NCBI GenBank assembly: GCA_007693785.1
Contig: RECY01000017.1
Coordinates: 1-64,000 of the forward strand
Direction: 5' to 3'
From: Phycisphaerales bacterium
GTDB lineage: Bacteria; Planctomycetota; Phycisphaerae; Phycisphaerales; UBA1924
Length of the DNA stretch: 64,000 bases
The number at the start of each line of letters is the position of its first letter. Position 1 is the first letter of the stretch. Of this stretch, positions 15,773 to 31,656 are shown piece by piece. The translations under genes and the position numbers were made by a program. The notes below the pieces were generated by a model that was not told the origin of the DNA, searched no databases, and worked only from the letters and a program-made list of their open reading frames with translations.

Positions 15773-16012
15773 ATGTCCGTAGACCGGTGCATGTGCCATG
15801 ACGTGACGTTCGCGGAGCTGCGCGAGCTGGCCGACCGTGGCGCGGGCGATCTTCAGGCGCTGGCTCGGGAGACCGGGTGCGGGACGGGGTGCGGGCTGTG
15901 CGTGCCGTACATCCGCGTGATGCTCCGAACGGGGCAAACGGTGCTGCCGGTGATGACCGCGAGCGAGTTCCGGGCACTGATCGGGACCGAGTGCGAAGGC
16001 ACTCGGCACTAG
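15773..16012 (+). CDS. BFD-like [2Fe-2S]-binding protein
   Basis: A 79-residue protein matching the bacterioferritin-associated-ferredoxin-like [2Fe-2S] domain: C6-x-C8 (CMCHDVTFAEL) and, in the second half, TGCGTGCGLCVPY supplying the C-x-x-C pair. It is a small cytoplasmic redox protein or iron-handling partner. It follows the riboswitch-controlled surface protein and might share its transcript, linking it to corrinoid uptake or reduction; this is inferred only from position. AGGGG about nine bases upstream supports the ATG. It converges on rpoC with a shared terminator between. Confidence 0.8.
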   Translation: MSVDRCMCHDVTFAELRELADRGAGDLQALARETGCGTGCGLCVPYIRVMLRTGQTVLPVMTASEFRALIGTECEGTRH

Positions 16013-16053
16013 GCAAGTCGTATGGGATCGTCGCATACGAGTGTGAAAAGAAA

Positions 16054-16082
16054 ACGGGCGTTCCCTTTGGGGGAACGCCCGT
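16054..16082 (-). terminator. Intrinsic terminator of rpoC (bidirectional hairpin)
   Basis: Twelve-base perfect arms ACGGGCGTTCCC (16054-16065) and GGGAACGCCCGT (16071-16082) with a five-base loop. On the minus strand it is followed by TTTTCTTTTC, making a good Rho-independent terminator for rpoC. On the plus strand it is followed by a weaker GTGTGTTTG and may also stop the ferredoxin transcript. Confidence 0.85.
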
Positions 16083-16116
16083 GTGTGTTTGTCTTGTCGG
16101 GGATGGTGAGGCGGGC

Positions 16117-20496
<4,380 letters not shown>

Positions 20497-20535
20497 GAGA
20501 AATCACTCCAATCACCAGCGATCTCGCTGGGATAG

Positions 20536-20898
20536 TCAGTCTTCGATATCGACCTGATCCGCAGCGGCGCGGGTCTTCGCGTCGCGGAGGATCCGGTCTC
20601 GTTCGTCCCGAAGCTCGTCGCGCCGCCGCCGGATCTCGGCGCCGTTGCGCCGTAACAGCGGGATGCGCCCAGACCAGTTCGAGAAAACCGGGACCAGGCC
20701 CATGCCGATCGCAGGCACTGCCGCCCTGACGATCGCGTCGAACAGCGAGAACACACCACCGGTCCAGGCCGTGATTGCCGATGCAAGCACGAAGCCCACG
20801 ACCCCACCGACCGCGGCGTACACAAGAACCGCGACACAGACGCAACCCACACTGTGCGTGGCGCTGGTGTGCTGCTGGATGTCACACTGGACCATCAC
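20536..20898 (-). CDS. Small membrane protein encoded between rpoB and rpoC
   Basis: A 120-residue protein with two hydrophobic helices (about residues 19-45 and 48-72), then a charged helix rich in Arg, Glu and Asp (E-I-R-R-R-R-D-E-L-R-D-E-R-D-R-I-L) likely to be a cytoplasmic coiled coil. The GTG start at 20898 abuts the rpoB stop codon without a gap, with an ATG in frame at 20895, which implies translational coupling. No family was recognised. Its presence in this invariant operon is unusual; it may be lineage-specific. Codon use looks like that of its neighbours. Confidence 0.65.
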   Translation of the reverse strand: MMVQCDIQQHTSATHSVGCVCVAVLVYAAVGGVVGFVLASAITAWTGGVFSLFDAIVRAAVPAIGMGLVPVFSNWSGRIPLLRRNGAEIRRRRDELRDERDRILRDAKTRAAADQVDIED

Positions 20899-24708
<3,810 letters not shown>

Positions 24709-25108
24709 CGATACCCTCACTTCATACCGACAGCCCGACCCGCCCAGCCTGCAAGCCGGTCGAGATAGTCCTGCGAGCGTGCCGCGCCCGCCGGGCCTGG
24801 ATGTCAGTTCATCTGATGTATGGTGGCACCCGCACTGTGCTGAACCCATGACAGTAGACGTCTGGCACGCCGATTGCCACCCCCGAGCCACTACAAAAAG
24901 TCAAGAAATCTGAGCAAATCCTTCTCGACATGAAACCCATGGGATGCCACTCACCCTAAAAAGGGTGTACTCCTCCCCCGTCTATCCCACGCCAAGCCCC
25001 GTCGGCACCTCCGATCGGGGCGAGGCCTTGGGCCGACGAGGGGGATGCCTTATACTGAATAAATCGCTTCCGCTCGACGTTGGCGTCACATTCCAGAACG
25101 GGCGTGGC
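24709..25108. other. Divergent region between rpoB and the PDZ-type exported protein gene
   Basis: This 400-bp region should hold the rpoB promoter. On the minus strand TTGACT occurs about 190 bases upstream of rpoB in an AT-rich patch, but the expected -10 is poor. On the plus strand a small hairpin CACCC-taaaaa-GGGTG lies at 24950-24966. No ribosomal L10-type leader structure was recognised. Confidence 0.45.
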
Positions 25109-26506
25109 ATGGAACCAAGTGCTGAACAACTCAGGGGATCCGCTCCGCGTCGAATCGACCGATCCCGCTTGCTCTGCGCCCGCCGCGGAGCCGCACGCCC
25201 GGTGCTGCTCGCGCTGACAGGCCTCGCCTTGGTCCTCGCGCCGGCGCACGCCTCGGGCGGAGAACCCGCGCCCGGGGGCGAGCTTGAGCTCGCCACCCCG
25301 AGCTTCGCGAAGGCCCCGCTCGAGATCCGACGCCTCATCGAGCGGCTCGACGCTCATTCCCCCGGTGACCGCGCCGTCGCGGAAGCCACCCTCAGCGAGC
25401 ACCCCGACTTCGATCTCGCGACCGCCTCCGCGGTCGCGCGTGATCCCGCCCTCACCCCCGAGCAGCGACAGCGCCTGTTGAACGTCGGCTGGCGGCTCTT
25501 CCGCGCCCACCCCCGGGCGGCGATGGGGATCAGCTTTGGCGGCGAGGTCGACGCGATGGTCCGCATCACCAACGCGATCGAACCGTTCGACGCCGCCCGC
25601 CTCCTCCAGGCCGGCGACCTGATCGACACCCTCGACGCCCGCCCGGTGCGGGCCTCGTCGGACGGGGATTTCTCGGCCCAGAACGACATGCAGATCGAGA
25701 TCCTCAGCCGCCTCCCGCACGAGCGGATGCGCGTCACCGGCTTCCGGCACGGTCAGGCGTTCGAGGGCGAGATCGAGCTCGGGCGGTGGAACCAGCTCAA
25801 TCAGGCCGGCACGCCGGACGAGTCGCTCCTCCGGGCCGCCTGGCTCCGACGCGTCCACCGCATGGAGCTCGACCGCCCGCTGGAGCTCAACGGCTCAAGC
25901 GGTGACGGGAAGGCGCGGGGCGCCGTCATTGACGCGGTGACGCCGCTCGCCATCCGCCCGAACTCCTATGAGGCGTTCGAGATGCGCATGGCGACGAGCA
26001 ACCGCTTCGCGCGGGAGATCGCCCCGGCCGTCTCGGTCGTGGGCCCGGACACGGGCTGGTTCGCGGAGCTGGACCCCCGCCTGAGCCACGCCGCAGGGAT
26101 TGCGCCGCAGAACAACCGCCCCAACATGCGTGCCCTGGTCGAAGCCCGGGAAGCCGAGGGCGTCGCGGGCGGCGTCGTCGAGATGCGCGTCTTGCCCGAC
26201 AACAACCCGCGGCGCATGGTCCTGCCCGGCAGAGACGACCCCGCCCAGGCGGCAGCAGAAAATGATCAAGCCCGCATCGCCGCCCAGCTCCGACGCGTGC
26301 AGCAGGCGCGTGCTCAGCAGATGCAGAACCTGGAACGGCTCATCGAGCAGCTCGACACGGCGCTGGAAACACCCCTCACGCCCGGCGATCGCACCCTGCT
26401 GATCGAGCGGCGAGACAGCTACCTGCGGACCATCCGCGGGCTTCAGGAGCAGGTCGATCTGACCGAGCGCCAGCTCCGCGAACTCGGCGCCGGCGTCCAG
26501 CCCTGA
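25109..26506 (+). CDS. Exported protein with a PDZ-like domain and C-terminal coiled coil
   Basis: A 465-residue protein. A signal peptide (basic residues 9-31, then LLALTGLALVLAPAHASGG) directs export. After a helical segment, residues from about 135 to 200 (A-M-G-I-S-F-G-G-E-V, then A-R-L-L-Q-A-G-D-L-I-D-T-L-D) resemble a PDZ domain with its 'gliding' G-D-x-I-x-x-x-D motif; no protease catalytic residues accompany it. Residues 385-460 form a charged heptad-rich helix (R-A-Q-Q-M-Q-N-L-E-R-L-I-E-Q-L). Function unknown; a periplasmic scaffold is plausible. The upstream in-frame ATG at 24944 was rejected because the signal peptide would lie internally. Confidence 0.7.
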   Translation: MEPSAEQLRGSAPRRIDRSRLLCARRGAARPVLLALTGLALVLAPAHASGGEPAPGGELELATPSFAKAPLEIRRLIERLDAHSPGDRAVAEATLSEHPDFDLATASAVARDPALTPEQRQRLLNVGWRLFRAHPRAAMGISFGGEVDAMVRITNAIEPFDAARLLQAGDLIDTLDARPVRASSDGDFSAQNDMQIEILSRLPHERMRVTGFRHGQAFEGEIELGRWNQLNQAGTPDESLLRAAWLRRVHRMELDRPLELNGSSGDGKARGAVIDAVTPLAIRPNSYEAFEMRMATSNRFAREIAPAVSVVGPDTGWFAELDPRLSHAAGIAPQNNRPNMRALVEAREAEGVAGGVVEMRVLPDNNPRRMVLPGRDDPAQAAAENDQARIAAQLRRVQQARAQQMQNLERLIEQLDTALETPLTPGDRTLLIERRDSYLRTIRGLQEQVDLTERQLRELGAGVQP

Positions 26507-26524
26507 CGCAAACGCGACCGACAC

Positions 26525-26559
26525 GCACAAGGCCGATGCGTTTCGCATCGGCCTTGTGC
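26525..26559. terminator. Bidirectional hairpin between convergent genes
   Basis: GCACAAGGCCGATGCG and CGCATCGGCCTTGTGC are perfect 16-base arms around a TTT loop. It lies between the stop codons of the PDZ-type protein and the GH35 protein. No long T tract flanks it, so termination efficiency is uncertain, but location and stability fit a shared transcript end. Confidence 0.7.
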
Positions 26560-26598
26560 AGTAGAGATCGCTTGAGCGCTGGACGCCACCGCCCCGCG

Positions 26599-29403
26599 TC
26601 AGCTGGCGGTGAAGGGTGCGGCCGAGCCGTCTTGGATCAGGCTGCACTTCATCGGCGTCCCGCCGTGCTCGTCGAAGATCATCAGCTCGTTCTCGTCGCT
26701 CCCGCTGCGGAGCCACGGGGCCGGGAGGAGCACGGTCGTCTGCGGCGGGACGCTCTCGCCCCCGGCGGTCGCGACGAAGTACCGCCCCACGTGACGCCCG
26801 TTGACGTAGACCTGGCCCTTGGTCAGCCCGGTCAGGTCGAGGAAAAGCGGGCTCTCGCTCCGCGCGGCGAAGGTCGTGCGGTACCACGTCGGCAGGCCCG
26901 AAGCCTTGGCCGACTTGGCGAGCGAGGCGAACGCGCTCGGGGGCGGGGGCTCCCACTTCGCGAACGCCCACTCGGCTTTCTCGGTCAGGGCGTTCGCGCC
27001 CTCGAGGAAGACCGTCCCGGCGCCGATCGCCTCGAGAGCCGCGGCGTGATGCGCCTCCGCGTCGGGGTGGTGCTCGTGCAACAACGCGAGCTGCACCACG
27101 TTCTTCCCGCGCGCCAGCACCTCGCTGTCGAGCAGCAGCTGGCGCGGGCCCGAGGCGTCGGCGTACCCGATCGGCTCGTCGTTGAGCAGGATCGCGGCCC
27201 GCATCGGCATCGCGCCGAACTGCACGATCACCGGGCTCTTGCGCCGGTGCGTGAAGCTCCACGTCGCCCGGTCCGGGTGCGTCACGTCGCCGGTGCGGAC
27301 CTCCCACAGCGGCTTGCGCACGCTCAGCATCTCGAGCGGTGCGCCCTGCTCGATCGTCATCTTGCCGGTCTTCAGCGCGACGGTCTCCCACAGGTGCCCG
27401 TAGAGCCCCTTGCCCTCCCCGAGCACGCAGCCGTTGCTGAATCGCCCGAGGTTCTCCGCGAGCGCGACCACCTGCTGCGGGCCTTTCTTGAGCGGGAGAG
27501 TCACGCCCTCCTCGGCGCCCGGGCCGAAGCCGAAGACACCGACCGGCTCACCCGTGTTGTAGAGGTGGACGCGGTCGCCGCCCTCGGGCATCGCGAGCTT
27601 GTGCTTCTTGGCGCCGGCGCTCTTGATGGTGAGCCGGTACCACCCGTATCCGTAGGGCGAGCCGAGGCTGGTGAGGTCCTTCGGCCCGTCGATCGCCGCG
27701 AAGCGCGGGCTGGAGCCGTCGATGTACTCGGTCGTCGCGGCCGCCGTCCACGGGCCGAGGGGTTTGCGCGTCGCGCGTGCGGCGGCGCGCGTCGGCCCGG
27801 TGGCCTGTTCCGCCTCGCCCCCGGCGCGGATCGCCAGGCACTGCTTCGACCCGCTCGGGAGCACGGGCGAGCCGTCGCCCTTGAGCCCCGCCGCCCCGAC
27901 ATAGCACGTCTCACCCGAAACGAAGCACGTGTCGATCTGCTCTTCGTTGCAGACGACCACCGTCAGGCCCTCGTGGATCACGATGCTGGGCTTCTTGCCC
28001 TTGGGCACCTCGACCTCCAGCGGCGAGCCGTTGACCGAGAGATACCCGCTGGTCCCCGCCGCCCCGTAGCAGATGAACATCGACCCCACGCTCGCGAACG
28101 CGTTGAGCGTGCAGGCGTCGAGGCGATGACGCCCGCCGAGGTGGACGTCGAACAGGCACCACGCGACCGCCTGCGTGCCGAGATCGACCGGGACGGCCGA
28201 GCCGTCGGGCAGGAGCAGGCGGGTCGTCCCCCCCGCGCCCTCGCTCGCGCCCGGGGCGGGCGCGGGCCCGAAGACGAACGCGACGCCGCCCTGAGAGCCC
28301 TGGGCGTGGACGACGCTGATCGCGGGCGCGGTCTTGCTCCGCGTGCTCGGCGCTTCGGGGATCGCGTCCGGGTCGGCGACGACCGGGCGGAAGGTCGGGT
28401 CGAGGTTGGCGAAGACGCGGCTGAAGCTCGAGGCGAACGTACAGATCCGCCGGACCGCCTGGAACGATGCGCCGGGCCCGCCGGCCTCCCCGAGCGGGGC
28501 GCCCAGGTCCGACGTCCCGGTTGTGTAGTCCCCCACCGCGTCGCTCAGGCGACCGCCCGTGAAGCCGAAGTTCGTCCCGCCGTGGAACGGTGCCAGGTTA
28601 AACTGCCCGCCCCCGGCGAGACACTCGGCGATCCGCCGCTGGAGCAAGGCCGGGCTCGCGGGCTCGGCGCTGTGCCCCCACGAGCCGACGCCCCGGGTCG
28701 GGAGATGGAGCACCATCTTCGGCGCGTCCGGAGTCACCTGACCGAGTTGGCGGAGCACCGCCAGCAGCTCGTCGCCGCCGGTCCAGGTGTCGATCTCGCC
28801 TTCCAGCTCCTGCCAGAGGTTGTTGTTGTTGAGCACCGGCACGTGCAGCCCGGCCTCGCGGAGGTAGCGCCCCAGCTCGCCGAGATACCCGGCCGCCAGG
28901 TCGTCCTGCCCGCAGGTCCAGCCGAATTCCTTTTGCAGCAAGACGATCGGCCCGCCCGCGCCGGGAGCCGTCACTTGAAGATCCCGCACCTGCTCGGCGA
29001 CCGCCGTCAGGAACCGGCTCGACGCCTCCAAGAAGGGCTGGTTCGCGGTGCGGTAGTCGATCCCCTCGACCTCGCGGAGCCAGGCGGGGAGCCCGCCCAT
29101 GTCCAGCCCGCCGTCGACGAAGGGCCCGACGCTGAGCACGCAGTACAGCCCGGCCTTGCCCACAAGCTCCACAAACCGGCGCAGGTCCGCGTCGCCCGTG
29201 AAGTCGAACTGACCCGCCCGCGACTCGTGACGCGACCAGATCACCGTTGTCTCGATCGTGTTCAGCCCGGCGAGCTTGGCCGCGTGGATCCGGTCGGCCC
29301 ACTGCTCGCTGGGAACCTGGGTGTACTGGACCGAGCCGCTGACCAGCCAGATCCGACGCCCGTCGAGCATGAAGCTCCGCCCGTCGTAGGTGATCGAAGC
29401 CAT
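26599..29403 (-). CDS. GH35 beta-galactosidase-like protein with altered catalytic residues
   Basis: A 934-residue protein with the glycoside hydrolase family 35 barrel at the N terminus (F-M-L-D-G-R-R, S-G-S-V-Q-Y, GGLPAWL at 103-109, HGGTNFGF at 274-281) followed by beta-sandwich domains. No signal peptide is evident. The acid/base region, usually Q-V-E-N-E-Y-G, reads QKEFG (157-161), keeping Glu159. The nucleophile block, usually T-E-x-x-x-G-W-x-x-x-W-G, reads LHLPTRGVGSWG (232-243), so the expected Glu is His233. Y-C-V-L-S-V-G-P-F also departs from the usual G-P-Y-I-C-A-E-W. It may have lost hydrolase activity or use another mechanism. Confidence 0.75.
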   Translation of the reverse strand: MASITYDGRSFMLDGRRIWLVSGSVQYTQVPSEQWADRIHAAKLAGLNTIETTVIWSRHESRAGQFDFTGDADLRRFVELVGKAGLYCVLSVGPFVDGGLDMGGLPAWLREVEGIDYRTANQPFLEASSRFLTAVAEQVRDLQVTAPGAGGPIVLLQKEFGWTCGQDDLAAGYLGELGRYLREAGLHVPVLNNNNLWQELEGEIDTWTGGDELLAVLRQLGQVTPDAPKMVLHLPTRGVGSWGHSAEPASPALLQRRIAECLAGGGQFNLAPFHGGTNFGFTGGRLSDAVGDYTTGTSDLGAPLGEAGGPGASFQAVRRICTFASSFSRVFANLDPTFRPVVADPDAIPEAPSTRSKTAPAISVVHAQGSQGGVAFVFGPAPAPGASEGAGGTTRLLLPDGSAVPVDLGTQAVAWCLFDVHLGGRHRLDACTLNAFASVGSMFICYGAAGTSGYLSVNGSPLEVEVPKGKKPSIVIHEGLTVVVCNEEQIDTCFVSGETCYVGAAGLKGDGSPVLPSGSKQCLAIRAGGEAEQATGPTRAAARATRKPLGPWTAAATTEYIDGSSPRFAAIDGPKDLTSLGSPYGYGWYRLTIKSAGAKKHKLAMPEGGDRVHLYNTGEPVGVFGFGPGAEEGVTLPLKKGPQQVVALAENLGRFSNGCVLGEGKGLYGHLWETVALKTGKMTIEQGAPLEMLSVRKPLWEVRTGDVTHPDRATWSFTHRRKSPVIVQFGAMPMRAAILLNDEPIGYADASGPRQLLLDSEVLARGKNVVQLALLHEHHPDAEAHHAAALEAIGAGTVFLEGANALTEKAEWAFAKWEPPPPSAFASLAKSAKASGLPTWYRTTFAARSESPLFLDLTGLTKGQVYVNGRHVGRYFVATAGGESVPPQTTVLLPAPWLRSGSDENELMIFDEHGGTPMKCSLIQDGSAAPFTAS

Positions 29404-29750
29404 GAACTTTCCCTTCTTCAGGGTGAAGAATCGTCCGCAGCCGAGCGCCGGGCCGATCCGAATCCGGGCGGTTCAAGCCACCCAAGCCCCGCGTCCAACC
29501 CCTCAAAACACCCGTCAAGGGCGATTTACAAGGAAAACCCTTGCTTTCAATGGGTTCAACGCTGAGCCTTAAGCCTAGGGGGGGATCTCGCAAGTGGCAA
29601 TGTTTCGGGGTTGGAAGCTTGCAGATGCGGGTTCGGGGCGGGGGTGGTGAGGGGTGCAACCCGGGTCCGGGCCTTGTCCTAGACTCGGGGCCGGGCCGCC
29701 GGGCCGGGATTCCGCCCGTTGTTCTACCTTCATCAGGGGATAGCGACTCG
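29404..29750. other. Divergent region between the GH35-like and TolC-like genes
   Basis: This 347-bp gap is relatively AT-rich at 29500-29560. On the minus strand TTGAAA (29550-29545) and TAAATC (29528-29523) sit 16 bases apart, a weak promoter candidate for the GH35-like gene. On the plus side AGGGGA about ten bases ahead of 29751 is the likely ribosome-binding site. Nothing else was recognised. Confidence 0.4.
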
Positions 29751-31652
29751 ATGCAATCTTGTGTACAGCGGTGGTCCTCAGCCTCGGGGTCGGTCCTTGC
29801 CGTGACGGCTGTCGCGCTGCTCGCGGGCGGGTGCGGATCGATGTCGTCGACCAACGACCGCCTCGAACGCATCGTCGGGCGCCAGACCGCCCAGCTCGAC
29901 CCGCAGACCCGCGCCCCGGTCCGGGAGGCGGACCTCGCGCGGAGCGAACGGGACCGCGACGCGCAGCTCGACCCGAGCCCGGGCACGGTCAACCCGCCGG
30001 CCGACGAACTCACGTACGTCCCCGCCGACCCGGACCGCGACGTGGCATCGCGTCTGGAGTCGTTCGCCGACGACCTCCCCTCGCCTGACGATTGGGACGA
30101 GGCGTGGCAGGGGGCGTGGCAGGACGCGTGGGGCGATCAGGCGTGGGTCGCCGACAGCACGGACCAGCAGCCGCTGGAAATCGACCTACCCCTCGCCTTC
30201 CGCCTGAGCCAGGAGTCGGCCCGCGAGTTTCTGAACGCCGAGGAGGAGTACATCCTCGCCGCGATCCGCCTGCTGGTGGAGCGTCACCGCTGGTCGCCCA
30301 GGCTGTTTAACGACACCAGCGCGTTCGTCTCGGGCGCGGAGAACAGCGAGGGGCGCTACACCTCGGCCGTCCGCGTCATCAACGACCTCCGCCTCACCCA
30401 GCGCCTGCCCTTTGGCGGCGACGTCGCGGCCCGGTGGGTCACCGACGCGACCGAACAGCTCCGCGAGACCGCCGGCGGGCGCTACCGCCAGTCCTCAGAA
30501 CTGATCCTCTCCACGAACGTCCCGCTGCTGCGCGGCGCGGGGGACGTCGCGCGGGAGGACCGCATCCAGGCCGAGCGGGACCTCGTCTACGCGGCCCGCA
30601 CCTTCGAGCAGTTCCGGCGCGAGCTGCTCGTCAACATCGCGCGCGACTACTTCCAGCTCCTCAACACCCTCGCGCAGATCACCAACCAGGAGCGCCAGCT
30701 CGAAGGCTTCATCCGCGCCGAAGCACGCGTCCGCGGGCTGGTCGAGAGCGGGCGCACCCGCGCGTTCGAGCTCAACATCGTCGCGAACCAGGTCCTCGAA
30801 GCCCGCGGCAACCTCGAGACCCGGCGCGAGGACTACCGCCTCCAGCTCGACCGCTTCAAGACACGCCTCGGGCTCCCGCTCTCCACGCCGGTCGTCGTCC
30901 GCCCGTTCGAGCTGCCGATCCCGGAACCCGACATCGCCCTCGGCGAGGCCGGGCAGCGCGCCCTCGAGTTCCGCCTCGATCTCCAGAATTTCCGCGACCA
31001 GGTCGCCGACGGGCGGCGCGGCGTCCACAACGCCCGCAACCTCATGCTCCCCAGCCTCGACCTCACCGGCGAGGTCGGCGTCGGCGTCTTCGGCACCAAC
31101 GGCGGCACCAACAGCCTCTTCGACAACCCCGACACCAACGCCGGCTTTGACGCGCGCGACGTCCGTTACCAAATCGGCGTCACCTTCGGGCTCCCGCTCG
31201 ATCGCGAGATCGAACGCCTCGGCCTCCGACAGTCCCTCATCACGCTCGAACGACGCGAACGCGGGTACCGCCAGTTCCGAGACAACGTCGTCATCAACGC
31301 GCGCGCCAGCGTCCGCAACGTCGAACTCGCACGCTTCCGCCTCGACCTCGCCGAGCGCCAGGTCGAGATCAACCGGCGACGCCTCGAAGAGCAGGAACTC
31401 CGCGCCGACCAGGTCACCGCTCAGCAGCTCGTCGACACCGAGGCCGCCCTGCTCAACGCGGAAAACCAACGCGACCAGGCCCGCACCGACCTCCGCAACG
31501 CGGTGCTGAACTACCTGCTCCAGACCGGGCAGCTCCGCGTCGCGCGCGACGGGGACTTCCAGCCGCTCCCGGGGATGGAGCTCGTCCGCGAGGGCGAAGC
31601 CCCGGCCGGCGAAGACCTGGACCAACCCGACGACGGCCCGCCCGGCACCTGA
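29751..31652 (+). CDS. TolC-family outer-membrane efflux lipoprotein
   Basis: A 633-residue lipoprotein: the signal sequence ends in the lipobox LAGGC (Cys at about residue 27). After an acidic, Trp-rich linker to residue 140, two long alpha-helical repeats follow with heptad-like coiled coils and beta-strand pairs (L-R-L-T-Q-R-L-P-F-G, I-G-V-T-F-G-L-P-L-D-R), as in TolC-type outer-membrane channels. The closing helix (A-D-Q-V-T-A-Q-Q-L-V-D-T-E-A-A-L-L-N-A-E-N) is characteristic. The frame upstream of 29751 is not protein-like. No inner-membrane pump or adaptor gene is adjacent, so substrate is unknown. It converges tightly (4 bp) on gnd. Confidence 0.88.
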   Translation: MQSCVQRWSSASGSVLAVTAVALLAGGCGSMSSTNDRLERIVGRQTAQLDPQTRAPVREADLARSERDRDAQLDPSPGTVNPPADELTYVPADPDRDVASRLESFADDLPSPDDWDEAWQGAWQDAWGDQAWVADSTDQQPLEIDLPLAFRLSQESAREFLNAEEEYILAAIRLLVERHRWSPRLFNDTSAFVSGAENSEGRYTSAVRVINDLRLTQRLPFGGDVAARWVTDATEQLRETAGGRYRQSSELILSTNVPLLRGAGDVAREDRIQAERDLVYAARTFEQFRRELLVNIARDYFQLLNTLAQITNQERQLEGFIRAEARVRGLVESGRTRAFELNIVANQVLEARGNLETRREDYRLQLDRFKTRLGLPLSTPVVVRPFELPIPEPDIALGEAGQRALEFRLDLQNFRDQVADGRRGVHNARNLMLPSLDLTGEVGVGVFGTNGGTNSLFDNPDTNAGFDARDVRYQIGVTFGLPLDREIERLGLRQSLITLERRERGYRQFRDNVVINARASVRNVELARFRLDLAERQVEINRRRLEEQELRADQVTAQQLVDTEAALLNAENQRDQARTDLRNAVLNYLLQTGQLRVARDGDFQPLPGMELVREGEAPAGEDLDQPDDGPPGT

Positions 31653-31656
31653 TGAT

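Noticed and set aside
25109-26506. DegP-type protease annotation for the PDZ-like protein
   Set aside because: No trypsin-like catalytic triad region is present; only a PDZ-like segment is visible.
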